From Polynucleobacter hallstattensis (GTDB lineage Bacteria; Pseudomonadota; Gammaproteobacteria; Burkholderiales; Burkholderiaceae): DNA of 64,000 bases. The notes below the pieces were generated by a model. It made no database searches and was not told where the DNA came from. It saw only the letters and a list, made by a program, of their open reading frames with translations. Where the stretch lies: contig NZ_JACVPO010000002.1 of the NCBI RefSeq assembly GCF_018881835.1, positions 372,001-436,000 of the forward strand, written 5' to 3'. Both the position numbers and the translations under genes were made by a program. This document shows, piece by piece, positions 33,819-43,009 of the stretch; position 1 is the first letter of the stretch, and each line of letters begins with the position of its first letter.

Positions 33819-36215
33819 TTAGACCTTTCCAAGGGCTTTAAGAATCTTTTCACAAGTAATGGGTTGGTCAAACACTGCAGTATTAAATGGCGCCAAAGCA
33901 TCATTAATCGCATTCTGAACCGCTCCAGGAGCGCCAGCAGTGCCAGCCTCACCAGCACCTTTTGCGCCTAACTTAGATGACTGAGTTGGAGTCTCAACGT
34001 GAGCCACTTCAATATCCGGCATTTCATTAGCCATTGGCACCAAATAATCAGCCATACTGCCATTCCGTAGCAGCCCACTTTCGTCGTAGATACACTCTTC
34101 GAAAAGGACGCCGCCGATACCCTGAACAATTGCGCCGCGCACCTGCTCATCCACCAACATGGGATTCAATACCCGGCCGCAGTCCTCAACCGCCCAATGC
34201 TTTAGGAGTTTTACAAAGCCAGTATCCGGATCAACTTCAACATAAGAAGCCTGAACGCCATTGGTAAAAATAAATGGGTAATCTTTTTGGGTGTAATGAC
34301 GCGTCACCATCAGATCAGCCGAGAATCCCGCTGGCAAAGTATCTGTGCGGAAATAACCTATTCGCCCAATCTCACTAAACGGCAGGAGCTGCTCACCGCT
34401 AGCCTTATCTAACACGTGTCCACGACGAACGGATAGCCCTTCAGGTGATCGATTGAGGATTGCACCAGCAAGCTTCAAGATGTTCTCTTGAAGTGCTTGG
34501 CAAGCCAATAAGACTGCTTCACCACCCACTCCAGCACCACGTGAAGCCCAGGTGCCTCCGCCGTAAGGAGTTACATCAGTATCACCAGTAATGATGCGCA
34601 CATCTTTAATCGAAAGACCGACGGCATCAGCAGCAATTTGCGCGTATATACCTTCAGTACCTTGACCCTGCTCACCAACACCGATCAATATCGATACAAC
34701 ACCGCTTGGGTCTAGACGCGCAGAGGCACCATCCTGAGACGCGATGCGTGCCCCACCCACACCATAGAACGCCGGACTTGGGTTAGTTAATTCGATTAAT
34801 GTGGCAAAACCAATTCCGCGATAGATACCTTTTTTACGCAACTCAGCTTGCTCTTTACGCAAAGCAGAATAGTCCATCATCTTTTCAATGGTTCGCAAGC
34901 ATTGCTCGTGCGACAACACCTCTAACTTGATACCGGAAATTCCCGAGCAAGGGTATGCATCATCAGGGATCACATTACGCTTACGAAACTCCAAAGGATC
35001 CATCTTTAATTTTTGAGCTGCCAAATCAACCAAGCCCTCAGTCACAGCGCAGGCAATGGGGTGGCCTACGCCACGATATTGGCAAGTAGGCGTTTTATTC
35101 TGAAACACCACATTGAGTTTGGCGCGGTAGTGCTGATGCTTATATGGTCCACCAACCAAGTTCACCACCTGGTTACCCTCGATCGCACTGGTTCTTGGGA
35201 ACATGGAGTAAGGGCCAATCGCCGTGAGATCGTCGATCTCAAATGCCAGGATATCACCCTCTTTATTAGCTGCAATACGTCCTTTAATCCGATGCTCACG
35301 CGCATGAATATCACTTGTAAATGATTCGAGTCGATCCGCAACAAATTTGACTGGGCGCTCCAACATCATCGCCAAACCCACCGTTGCAAAATCATCAGGA
35401 TACGCATGCACCTTAATGCCAAACGATCCGCCTACGTCTTTACAAATGACATGGACATCAGACTCTGACAATCCAAACTGACGGCAATATAAATCTTGCA
35501 TCATGTGTGGCGCTTGTTGCGAGTGATACACCGTGAGACGACGATCACCAGGATTGTAGTCAGCAATTTGGCAGCGAGGCTCTAACGTAACTCCAGTATG
35601 TCGACCAAATCCAAAAGTAGCTTCAGCCACAATATCCGCCGTTGTAAATACCTCATCTACCTGACCAACATCCAAGGTACGGGTAAAGCAAAGATTGTCG
35701 CCAAGCTCAGGATGGATTACTGGAGTGTCTGCATCCAATGCCGTTTCCATTGAAACTACTGCAGGCAGCTCCTCCCACTCAACATCAATGAACTGCAAAG
35801 CATCTTCTGCTTGAGCGCGTGTCTCAGCAACTACAGCAACTACAGGCTCGCCTTGCCAGCAAGCCCTATCAATTGCCAATGCATATTGAGGGGCGGATTT
35901 CATACCCGCAAGGTGGCCTAAGGTAGCAACCCAAGGCTTACAAAGCTCAGCCATTCTCACGCCATCAACAATGGCCAAAACACCTGGCATCTTGCTAGCT
36001 TGTTCAGTATGAATTTTTCCAATTTTCATATGTGCTACTGGCGAGCGCCAATAGACTACATGACCCATCCTAGGCAGCTGAATATCATCTACATAAGTAC
36101 CCTGACCCTCGATGAGTCGACGTGCCCCATGCCGAGGTTCACTACTACCGATATAGCGCTGGTCATTGGTTACCGGATCAAGCACCAATCCTTTGAGATC
36201 TACTGGCTTATTCAT
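33819..36215 (-). CDS. Molybdenum hydroxylase large subunit (xanthine dehydrogenase/CoxL family), substrate unknown
   Basis: A 798-residue molybdopterin-binding subunit. It opens with YIGSSEPRHGARRLIEGQGTY-like small domain features, then GGSFGIKVHAYPDD at about 262-275, and ends with GAKGAGEAGTAGAPGAV containing the catalytic Glu at about 756. The active-site loop is CQYRGVGHP (about 378-386), neither the AYxCSFR of true CO dehydrogenase nor AYRGAGR of form-II enzymes. It therefore hydroxylates something other than CO. Gene order after CoxG-, FAD- and FeS-subunit genes with gaps of 20-42 bases shows one operon. N-heteroaromatic substrates are the leading guess from the divergent flavin monooxygenase. 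Confidence 0.88.
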   Translation of the reverse strand: MNKPVDLKGLVLDPVTNDQRYIGSSEPRHGARRLIEGQGTYVDDIQLPRMGHVVYWRSPVAHMKIGKIHTEQASKMPGVLAIVDGVRMAELCKPWVATLGHLAGMKSAPQYALAIDRACWQGEPVVAVVAETRAQAEDALQFIDVEWEELPAVVSMETALDADTPVIHPELGDNLCFTRTLDVGQVDEVFTTADIVAEATFGFGRHTGVTLEPRCQIADYNPGDRRLTVYHSQQAPHMMQDLYCRQFGLSESDVHVICKDVGGSFGIKVHAYPDDFATVGLAMMLERPVKFVADRLESFTSDIHAREHRIKGRIAANKEGDILAFEIDDLTAIGPYSMFPRTSAIEGNQVVNLVGGPYKHQHYRAKLNVVFQNKTPTCQYRGVGHPIACAVTEGLVDLAAQKLKMDPLEFRKRNVIPDDAYPCSGISGIKLEVLSHEQCLRTIEKMMDYSALRKEQAELRKKGIYRGIGFATLIELTNPSPAFYGVGGARIASQDGASARLDPSGVVSILIGVGEQGQGTEGIYAQIAADAVGLSIKDVRIITGDTDVTPYGGGTWASRGAGVGGEAVLLACQALQENILKLAGAILNRSPEGLSVRRGHVLDKASGEQLLPFSEIGRIGYFRTDTLPAGFSADLMVTRHYTQKDYPFIFTNGVQASYVEVDPDTGFVKLLKHWAVEDCGRVLNPMLVDEQVRGAIVQGIGGVLFEECIYDESGLLRNGSMADYLVPMANEMPDIEVAHVETPTQSSKLGAKGAGEAGTAGAPGAVQNAINDALAPFNTAVFDQPITCEKILKALGKV

Positions 36216-36235
36216 AATCAGTTTTCCCAGTCTTT

Positions 36236-36745
36236 TTAAGCGAGAGCAACAACGGGTTTAATTTTTTCACCTTTGGCACGCGCTTCAAGCACGGCCATGA
36301 TGGCGTCCACTATGGAATGGTAGCCAGTGCAACGGCAGTAGTTTCCAGAGATCCATTCACGCACTTCTTCACGAGTGGACTTAGGTTGTTTTTCTACTAA
36401 TTCAGCTGCAGCAAGCAACATCCCAGAAGAGCAGAAACCACATTGCATTGCGTTATGACGCATAAAGGCTTCCTGTAAATCTGCTAATGCACCGCTCTTA
36501 GTTAATCCTTCGATTGTTTCCACTACACAACCATTGGCTTGTACGGCCAGATATAAACAACCACGAATAATTTTCCCATCCACCTTTACTGTACAGGCGC
36601 CACAAGCCCCTTGCTCACAACCGAGGTGCGGGCCTTTGAGATGGAGATCTTCTCGCAAAAAATCGACTAAGTGACGACGCGGCTCAATCTCAGCATTGAC
36701 TGTCAAACCATTGACGGTCATCGTAATTTTTTTCTTTAAGCTCAT
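36236..36745 (-). CDS. Molybdenum hydroxylase [2Fe-2S] subunit (CoxS-like)
   Basis: A 169-residue protein. The plant-ferredoxin-type cluster uses Cys43, Cys48, Cys51 (CEQGACGAC) and Cys63. The second, helical-domain cluster uses Cys102, Cys105 (QCGFCSSGM), Cys137 and Cys139 (NYCRCTGYHSIV). It passes electrons from the molybdenum site to the FAD subunit. Second-to-last gene of the four-gene operon. Confidence 0.93.
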   Translation of the reverse strand: MSLKKKITMTVNGLTVNAEIEPRRHLVDFLREDLHLKGPHLGCEQGACGACTVKVDGKIIRGCLYLAVQANGCVVETIEGLTKSGALADLQEAFMRHNAMQCGFCSSGMLLAAAELVEKQPKSTREEVREWISGNYCRCTGYHSIVDAIMAVLEARAKGEKIKPVVALA

Positions 36746-36787
36746 TAGAATCTCCGAACTAGATTTATCTTTTTGTGTATTGATTGC

Positions 36788-37642
36788 TCAAGCAATTAAG
36801 TGCTTTAAGCCACGCTCTAATAAAACACCAATCAGATGTTGCTTAGTTTGTGCACTGTTAGTGATATCGGCAATCGACTCAATCTCTTCCCTTACAGCGG
36901 CGACTGTATTGGCAATTAATTCATCATTAAGAGGCTTACCATCTACCAGGGCTTGAGCCTTTTTCGCCATGATTGGCGTGGCACAAACAGAGAAGAATGT
37001 AAAAGTGCAATCACTCAAAACATTGCCTGCCTTATTCGCAACTAAGGCTACGCCCGCAATTGCATAGTCTCCGTGACGGCGAGCTAGCTCATGGAAATAA
37101 AAAACTTGATTACTGCTCGCGATCGGGATTTCTGTTGCTATGAGAATTTCATTGGGCTCTAAAGAGGTGGTGTAAAGATCAATGAAAAAGTCTTGCGCTG
37201 AAATTCGACGCTCTCCATCAGGGCCGCCGATCAACATGGTTGCATTGAGCGCCAGACTACAGGCAGGCCATTCAGCCGCAGGATCTCCATAGGCTAGAGA
37301 GCCGCCCCAGGTTCCTAAATTGCGGATGGCTCTGTGCGCGATATGAGGAGCCGCAGCCTTGAGAAGTGGTGCATGCTGCGCAATCAGTTTGGATTCCTCA
37401 ATCTCAGTATGGGTTACTAATGCACCAATACGCAATTGATCTCCGATAACTGAAATACCTTTTAATTCATCTAAATTCGTGATGTCAATCAGCATGCTAG
37501 GTTCAGAAAGACGCAGGTTTAAGGTAGCTAAGAGCGTCTGTCCACCCGCAATCAATTGCGCATCTTCACCAGCTTCGGCCAACATAGCTAAGGCCTCACT
37601 GAGAGCCTTCGGTTTTGCATAATCAAATGCTGCTGCTTTCAT
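36788..37642 (-). CDS. Molybdenum hydroxylase FAD subunit (CoxM-like)
   Basis: A 284-residue FAD-binding protein. QLIAGGQTLLATLNLRL is the first FAD motif; AIRNLGTWGGSLAYGDPAAEWP is the second, in the usual T-x-G-G-x-x-x-x-x-D-P form. The C-terminal domain contains RHGDYAIAGVALV. It accepts electrons from the FeS subunit and passes them to an external acceptor. Confidence 0.92.
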   Translation of the reverse strand: MKAAAFDYAKPKALSEALAMLAEAGEDAQLIAGGQTLLATLNLRLSEPSMLIDITNLDELKGISVIGDQLRIGALVTHTEIEESKLIAQHAPLLKAAAPHIAHRAIRNLGTWGGSLAYGDPAAEWPACSLALNATMLIGGPDGERRISAQDFFIDLYTTSLEPNEILIATEIPIASSNQVFYFHELARRHGDYAIAGVALVANKAGNVLSDCTFTFFSVCATPIMAKKAQALVDGKPLNDELIANTVAAVREEIESIADITNSAQTKQHLIGVLLERGLKHLIA

Positions 37643-37682
37643 TGTGTCTCCTTCACTACTTTTATATTGACATCGCCTCGCA

Positions 37683-38159
37683 TTATTGAGCTTGCGGGTC
37701 CGACTCCAGTGGCACTATTTCACCACCTAACTCTTTTGCAAAGCGCTGGAAAAAGTCATCCGCAATCTTTTTAGCAGAGGCGCTAATAAGCCGCCCACCA
37801 ATTTGCCCCAGCTTGCCGCCAATAGAAGCCTCAGTCGTATAAGAAACCAGTGTCCCGCCCTCGGCAGGCTTGAGCTCAACACGTGAACGACCCTTTGCAA
37901 ATCCTGCAGCGCCACCTGAGCCCTCAAAGGCCATAGAACAGGACTGATCTGGAATGACATCGCTTAAAAATAACTTTCCTGAGAATCTGGCTCTGACGGG
38001 TCCAATTTTGAACATCACCTTGGCATGAATCTCCTCTGGGGAGATGCGACTGATTTCCTCGCAACCTGGAATGGACTTTGCCAGCACGTCAATATCATTC
38101 AAGCCCTTCCACACAACTGGGATTGGGGCTGCAATGAGCTGCTCGCCATTTAATTCCAT
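37683..38159 (-). CDS. CoxG-like SRPBCC-fold accessory protein
   Basis: A 158-residue protein beginning MELNGEQLIAAPIPVVWKGL with SIPGCEEI, a pattern of CoxG/SRPBCC proteins. CoxG of CO dehydrogenase helps anchor the enzyme to the membrane, and relatives are thought to do the same for other hydroxylases. First gene of the operon, divergent from tetR. Confidence 0.88.
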   Translation of the reverse strand: MELNGEQLIAAPIPVVWKGLNDIDVLAKSIPGCEEISRISPEEIHAKVMFKIGPVRARFSGKLFLSDVIPDQSCSMAFEGSGGAAGFAKGRSRVELKPAEGGTLVSYTTEASIGGKLGQIGGRLISASAKKIADDFFQRFAKELGGEIVPLESDPQAQ

Positions 38160-38201
38160 TACATCTCCTTGGGGTTTGTACGAATAGAGTCTTATCTACC
38201 A

Positions 38202-38214
38202 ATTGTTCAACAAT
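38202..38214. promoter_or_regulatory. Candidate TetR operator between coxG-like and tetR genes
   Basis: ATTGTT-C-AACAAT is a 13-base perfect palindrome. On the minus strand TTGACC and TACATT, 16 bases apart, could be the -35 and -10 of the hydroxylase operon, with the palindrome starting at the -10 end. This is the usual arrangement for a TetR repressor. Binding is inferred. Confidence 0.5.
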
Positions 38215-38264
38215 GTACCATTATTTAACTTTTGGTCAATAAGGCCAAATTCGGATAAACCCTG

Positions 38265-38981
38265 ATGACAATGAGTTTCGATCGAGACAGCAGTACGAGA
38301 AGTAGTGTCGCTCTAGAAGCGACTGCATCTAGAGCGCCTGCACGTCGCAGAATGAGTACTGTGGATCGTAAGCGTCAGATTTTGGATCGTGCTATTCAGT
38401 ACTTTGCAAAGCATGGAATGGATGGGCAACTCAGAAACTTAACAAAGGGTTTGGGCATTACTCACACCCTGCTTTATCACTACTTCCCCACTAAGGATGC
38501 TTTAATCAAAGCAGTCTATGAAGATGTCTTCGAGTCCCGCTGGAAGCCAGAGTGGGAGCAGCTGCTAGATGATAAGACTCTCTCGCCAGAGGAAAAATTT
38601 AATGCCTTCTATATTGACTACTCAAATACAGTGCTGACCTACGATTTTGTACGTATTTTGATTTTCTCAGGCCTGAGCGATCATTCAATTAGCGACAGAT
38701 TCTTTGAATTATTGCGCGATCGCCTTTTACCGCGCCTTATTCGGGAAACTCGTAAGCACTGTGGTCGTAGCTCGCGCAGTAAGCCTTCGCAGCGAGAATT
38801 GGAATTTTTAATGGGCTTGCATGGCGGCGTCTTTTATATTGGTATGCGACGATGGATTTATGGGCAAGCTATTTATGACTCCGGCAACCCCCATACCGAA
38901 CAAGAAATTATTCAAGACCGTATTAGTTCTTACCTCACTTCAGCAAAAACTTTATTTAATACCGGCAAAAAAATAAAATGA
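38265..38981 (+). CDS. TetR/AcrR family transcriptional regulator
   Basis: A 238-residue regulator. A polar N-terminal extension of about 35 residues precedes the TetR helix-turn-helix: RKRQILDRAIQYFAKHG, LTKGLGITHTLLYHYFPTKDALIKAVYED. The C-terminal ligand domain is unassigned. Divergent from the hydroxylase operon and overlapping the VOC gene by 4 bases, it probably controls both directions in response to the substrate or an intermediate. ATG at 38271 is an alternative start. Confidence 0.9.
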   Translation: MTMSFDRDSSTRSSVALEATASRAPARRRMSTVDRKRQILDRAIQYFAKHGMDGQLRNLTKGLGITHTLLYHYFPTKDALIKAVYEDVFESRWKPEWEQLLDDKTLSPEEKFNAFYIDYSNTVLTYDFVRILIFSGLSDHSISDRFFELLRDRLLPRLIRETRKHCGRSSRSKPSQRELEFLMGLHGGVFYIGMRRWIYGQAIYDSGNPHTEQEIIQDRISSYLTSAKTLFNTGKKIK

Positions 38982-39436
38982 CGAATTTAAGCTTAAATCA
39001 CTTCTCCATTCGCAGTCTAGAGATTGAACAAACCACCAAGTTCTACTGTGAGGTCTTTGGATTCACAGTGGGGCCTCGTCCCGATTTTCCTTTCCCAGGC
39101 GTCTGGCTATACAACGGCGATCCAAACGATTGGGCTAACGCAGTTGTGCATCTCATTGCAATTGATAAGAACAATCCGAATGGCTTAAAACAATATCTCG
39201 GGGAACGAGATCCTAGCTCACTCTATGGCTCTGGAGCAGTAGATCACATCGCCTTCTTTGCCAAGGGATTGGAGGCCAAACTTGCATTGCTGGAGAAGTT
39301 GGGCGTACCTTGCAGACAACGCACCGTACCAGCAATTCAATTACACCAAGTCTTTATGGATGATCCTAATGGCATTGTGGTTGAACTAAACTACCCTGCT
39401 GCAGAAAAGGCGGCACTAGATGCCAAGGCTGCATAG
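38978..39436 (+). CDS. VOC family (glyoxalase/dioxygenase-fold) protein
   Basis: A 152-residue protein with paired beta-alpha-beta units: LNHFSIRSLEIEQTTKFYCEVFGF, then GAVDHIAFFAKGLEA and MDDPNGIVVELNYP. His in LNHFS, His in VDHIAF and Glu in VVELNY are the metal positions of this fold. It could be a ring-cleaving dioxygenase, lyase or isomerase of the local pathway. Coupled to tetR by ATGA overlap. Confidence 0.85.
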   Translation: MTNLSLNHFSIRSLEIEQTTKFYCEVFGFTVGPRPDFPFPGVWLYNGDPNDWANAVVHLIAIDKNNPNGLKQYLGERDPSSLYGSGAVDHIAFFAKGLEAKLALLEKLGVPCRQRTVPAIQLHQVFMDDPNGIVVELNYPAAEKAALDAKAA

Positions 39437-39442
39437 GTAAAG

Positions 39443-40681
39443 ATGGCCAAAATACTTGTCATCGGCGGATCTCTTGGAGGCTTATTTGCCGCCAATATAT
39501 TGCTGCGCGAAGGGCATGATGTCACCTTGTTAGAAAAGGCAATCGGCTCTTTAGATGGTCGAGGTGCCGGAATCGTGACCCATGACGCTCTTGCAGATGC
39601 CTTAAGTGAAGCAGGTATTCAAGTTGATAACAGCCTGGGGGTTGCTGTATCAAAGCGAGTTACTTTGGGTATTGATGGGGAGAACTTGGGCGAAATGCAG
39701 CTCCCGCAAATCTTGACTTCATGGAGCCGTCTATACCATCTATTAAAAGAGAATTTTCCAAACGAGCGTTACTTACAGGGTAAGAATGTCAAAGTGGTGA
39801 CACAGGACTCTAATAGCGTTCAGGTCAGCTGTGAAGATGGCAGCACTTATCAGGCCGAGCTTCTGATTGCATCAGATGGCATACGCTCCACAGTCAGATC
39901 CCAGGTGGCGCCAAATATTCAGCCCAAATACGCAGGATATATTGCGTGGCGTGGCGTTTGTGATGAGAGCAATTTATCAAATTACACCTTAGAGACTCTA
40001 TTTAATTATTTTGGATTCTGCTTACCCAATGGTGAACAAATGCTTGGCTATCCAGTTGCAGGGCCTGGCAATGACACTAGACCTGGCAAACGTCGCTATA
40101 ACTTTGTTTGGTATCGCCCTGCCTCCGAAGAAGATGAGCTAGTCAAGCTGCTGACTGATGCGGATGGTCACTATTATCCGACCGGCATCCCACCACTAAA
40201 AGTCTCATGGAAGCATATTGCCGAAATGCGCACAGTTGCGCGCGATATTCTGGCGCCGCAATATGCAGAAATTTTAGAAAAAACACCCTCACCTTTTTTG
40301 CAAACTATTTATGACGTTTGTTCAGAGCAAATTGTGTTTGGAAGAATTGCCTTGATGGGTGATGCTGCTTTTGTTGGTCGACCTCATGTTGGCATGGGGG
40401 TTACCAAAGCGGGTGATGAGGCCATGGCAATTGCACGTCATATTGCGACCTTAGGTCCAACTCCTGAAGCTCTCGAAGCCTACAGCAAGGAGCGTCTTAA
40501 GTTAGGGCAACAAGTTGTTGCAAGAGCACAATACTTAGGGCGCTACATGCAAGCGCAAGGTAGCAAAGGCAGTAGAGATAGCAACAGTCTTCGTAGAAAT
40601 GCAGATACCGTAATGGCAGAAACGGCCATTGATATTAGTACTTTGTTGGTGGCTGGAAAAGCAGTTCCGGAGTCACATTAA
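39443..40681 (+). CDS. FAD-dependent aromatic monooxygenase, 2,6-dihydroxypyridine hydroxylase-like
   Basis: A 412-residue single-component flavin hydroxylase. The N-terminal FAD motif is ILVIGGSLGGLFAANILLREG, then LLIASDGIRSTVR (the DG motif), and IALMGDAAFVGRPHVGMGVTKAGDEA for the FAD ribityl contact. GGSLGGLFAA together with the GRPHVGMG ending is what I recall from 2,6-dihydroxypyridine 3-monooxygenases of nicotine degradation. It would hydroxylate an activated ring using NAD(P)H and O2. The substrate is not proven. It is placed 6 bases after the VOC gene. Confidence 0.86.
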   Translation: MAKILVIGGSLGGLFAANILLREGHDVTLLEKAIGSLDGRGAGIVTHDALADALSEAGIQVDNSLGVAVSKRVTLGIDGENLGEMQLPQILTSWSRLYHLLKENFPNERYLQGKNVKVVTQDSNSVQVSCEDGSTYQAELLIASDGIRSTVRSQVAPNIQPKYAGYIAWRGVCDESNLSNYTLETLFNYFGFCLPNGEQMLGYPVAGPGNDTRPGKRRYNFVWYRPASEEDELVKLLTDADGHYYPTGIPPLKVSWKHIAEMRTVARDILAPQYAEILEKTPSPFLQTIYDVCSEQIVFGRIALMGDAAFVGRPHVGMGVTKAGDEAMAIARHIATLGPTPEALEAYSKERLKLGQQVVARAQYLGRYMQAQGSKGSRDSNSLRRNADTVMAETAIDISTLLVAGKAVPESH

Positions 40682-40785
40682 TTTAAACCCGCTGTAGATT
40701 TTCGTATCACTAGAAGCATTCAGTTAAGATTTATGCATTACGAAGTAGTCCTATTAATAAACTGTTTTAAATGGAGGAGACAACC

Positions 40786-42021
40786 ATGAAACAAAAAGTA
40801 ACGAATCAAACTAGAAGAAAAATGTTGATCGGCGGAGCTGCTGCTGCAAGCACTCCCCTGTGGATAAATGTAGCCAGCGCCCAGTCTGAAACAATTAAGA
40901 TTGGTTTTCCAACACCACTAACTGGGCCATTTTCTGCAGAAGCACAAGATCAAGTTAAAGCAGCTGAATTAGCCATTAAAGAATTTAATGATGCTGGTGG
41001 CTTTAATGGACGCAAAGCCGAACTTTTGGTTCGTGACGACAAACTCAACCCAGGTGAGGCTGCAACGCGCACTCTTGAGTTGATTGAAAAAGACAAGGTA
41101 AATTATGTTGTGGGTTCGCTCTCAGCTGCAACCCAACTATCTATTAATGCAGTATGCAAAGAACGTAAGGTGCTCTTCAATTCGATTAGTCAATCTGATG
41201 CGATTAATGAGGTAAAGGACTGGAGTGTTTATACATTCCATGAGGCGCTCAATCCAACTATGACTGCTGGTGCAGTCGCGCGCTATTCGATCCCTCGCTA
41301 TGGCAAAAAAATTGTCTACTTAACTGCAGACTATGCCTACGGTCACGAGATGGTGCGTGCATTTGAGCGCGCCGGTAAGGAGATGGGTGCCACTACATTG
41401 GCAGATATTCGTCACCCACTTGGCGCATCCGATTACTCTGCATTCTTGCCACGTATTAAAGCCTTGAACCCAGATATTTTGGTACTCTGTAATTTTGGCC
41501 GCGATTTAGTTAACTCCGCTAAGCAATGTACAGACTTTGGTCTAAAGTCCAGCATGAAGATCGTGACTCCAGTATTGCTATATACCGCACGCTTAGCTGG
41601 CGGGCCAGAAGCATTTGAAGGAATCCTTGGTGGCACTTCATACTACTGGGGACTTGAGGATCGCATCCCTACAGCGAAAATGTTTAACGATGCATTCCGT
41701 AAAATGTATAACGGCTCGGTTCCTTCTGACTATGGTGCACTAGGCTACGCTGGAGTAAAAACTGTTCTTACTGCTGTTAAGAACGCTAAATCTACCGACA
41801 CAATGAAGGTGGTGAATGCACTAGAGAACCTGAAGTACGACTTTTACAAAGGTCCTGAGTATTACCGCAAATGTGACCATCAGGCAGTGCAGACGGTCAT
41901 TATTGTTGAATCTAAATCAAAGGATATGAAAGATAAGTATGACGTCTTTAAAATTCTGACCATTGAACCAACCACTGAGAAAAATATGCGTAGTTGTGCG
42001 GAGTTAGGCCACAAAGCTTAA
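40786..42021 (+). CDS. Branched-chain amino acid-type ABC transporter, periplasmic binding protein
   Basis: A 411-residue type-I binding protein with a twin-arginine-like leader (TRRKMLIGGAAAAS). Mature parts include IKIGFPTPLTGPFSAEAQDQ and ELLVRDDKLNPGEAATR, the Leu/Ile/Val-binding pattern. Such proteins in catabolic clusters often bind aromatic or amide compounds rather than amino acids. GGAGGAG before ATG 40786 fixes the start; the ATG at 40771 lies within this ribosome site. Confidence 0.9.
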   Translation: MKQKVTNQTRRKMLIGGAAAASTPLWINVASAQSETIKIGFPTPLTGPFSAEAQDQVKAAELAIKEFNDAGGFNGRKAELLVRDDKLNPGEAATRTLELIEKDKVNYVVGSLSAATQLSINAVCKERKVLFNSISQSDAINEVKDWSVYTFHEALNPTMTAGAVARYSIPRYGKKIVYLTADYAYGHEMVRAFERAGKEMGATTLADIRHPLGASDYSAFLPRIKALNPDILVLCNFGRDLVNSAKQCTDFGLKSSMKIVTPVLLYTARLAGGPEAFEGILGGTSYYWGLEDRIPTAKMFNDAFRKMYNGSVPSDYGALGYAGVKTVLTAVKNAKSTDTMKVVNALENLKYDFYKGPEYYRKCDHQAVQTVIIVESKSKDMKDKYDVFKILTIEPTTEKNMRSCAELGHKA

Positions 42022-42032
42022 ATCCAAGATTA

Positions 42033-42058
42033 CAGGGCAAATCCTCTGATTTGCCCTG
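42033..42058 (+). promoter_or_regulatory. Perfect 11-base stem-loop after the binding-protein gene
   Basis: CAGGGCAAATC, loop CTCT, GATTTGCCCTG begins 12 bases after the stop. Hairpins here usually protect the abundant binding-protein mRNA from 3' decay; there is no T run. Confidence 0.7.
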
Positions 42059-42063
42059 AGCCC

Positions 42064-42098
42064 CTCCCCCGATGCCCATGGTTGAAGGGGAGTTTTTC
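42064..42098 (+). terminator. Weak intrinsic terminator (attenuator) before the permease genes
   Basis: CTCCCC, a 17-base loop, GGGGAG, then TTTTTC. Placed between the binding protein and livH-type gene, 12 bases before the latter's ATG, it would lower expression of the downstream genes. The long loop makes it weak. Confidence 0.5.
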
Positions 42099-42109
42099 TG
42101 AGTACATAT

Positions 42110-42994
42110 ATGACCGGTCTTACATTTGAACTTTTATGCATGCAGTTACTGACAGGGATTGCTCTGGGCAGTATCTATGCACTTCTAGCCTTGGGTTTAT
42201 GCCTTGTTTTTGGCATGCTCAATGTAGTGAATTTTGCACATGGCGCCTTCTTTATGGTTGGTGCATTTATGGGCGTTTACTTCTTAGGTATTACAGGCAA
42301 CTTTTGGTTTAGCCTAATTCTTACCCCAATCGCTACCGGAGTACTTGGATTACTCACTGAACGCTTCTTGGTTCGCCCCCTATATGGCCGAGGCATTGAC
42401 TACCCCCTACTCCTCACTTTTGGATTGTCTTACGTATTAATTGAGGCGATGCGCGTCACCTTTGGCATTGAGGGCTTGCCCTCTGTTACTCCCGACGGAC
42501 TTAAAGGCACTATGGATGTCGGGGTTGGCTTCTTTCCAAAATATCGCCTATTTTTAATCGCTGCTACAGCCGTGATTATTTTTGCAGTCTGGTTCTTCAT
42601 TCAAAAAACAAAATATGGTCTGATTATTAAAGCTGGTGCTGCTGACCAAGAAATCGTTAAGGTACTTGGTGTAGACATTGCTAAGGTATGGCTCATGGTA
42701 TTTGGTCTTGGTTGCGCGATTGCTGGTCTCTCCGGAATACTGGCATCGCCTACTCGCTCCGTGAATCCAGAGATGGGCATCCCCATCTTGGCAGAATCCT
42801 TTGTAGTAACTGTAGTTGGTGGCATGGGCTCACCAGTCGGCGCTGTTGTCGCAGGTCTATTGGTTGGCGTGGTTTACAGCATGACCTCCCTATTCTTCCC
42901 AGATCTTGCAGAACTCTCGATCTTTGTGCTGATGGCAGTAGTGCTTTTAATTCGCCCACAAGGTTTGTTTGGCAAAGCGGGGGCGATGGGTTAA
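42110..42994 (+). CDS. ABC transporter permease, LivH type
   Basis: A 294-residue inner-membrane protein with about eight helices. ALGLCLVFGMLNVVNFAHGAFFMVGAF is the LivH signature, and GLSGILASPTRSVNPEMG lies in the region contacting the ATPase. It forms a heterodimeric channel with the next gene product. Confidence 0.93.
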   Translation: MTGLTFELLCMQLLTGIALGSIYALLALGLCLVFGMLNVVNFAHGAFFMVGAFMGVYFLGITGNFWFSLILTPIATGVLGLLTERFLVRPLYGRGIDYPLLLTFGLSYVLIEAMRVTFGIEGLPSVTPDGLKGTMDVGVGFFPKYRLFLIAATAVIIFAVWFFIQKTKYGLIIKAGAADQEIVKVLGVDIAKVWLMVFGLGCAIAGLSGILASPTRSVNPEMGIPILAESFVVTVVGGMGSPVGAVVAGLLVGVVYSMTSLFFPDLAELSIFVLMAVVLLIRPQGLFGKAGAMG

Positions 42995-43009
42995 CCCCCC
43001 TTGATATAT

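Noticed and set aside
33819..38159. Aerobic CO dehydrogenase operon
   Set aside because: The active-site loop lacks the AYxCSFR motif and the divergent genes point to aromatic oxidation instead.
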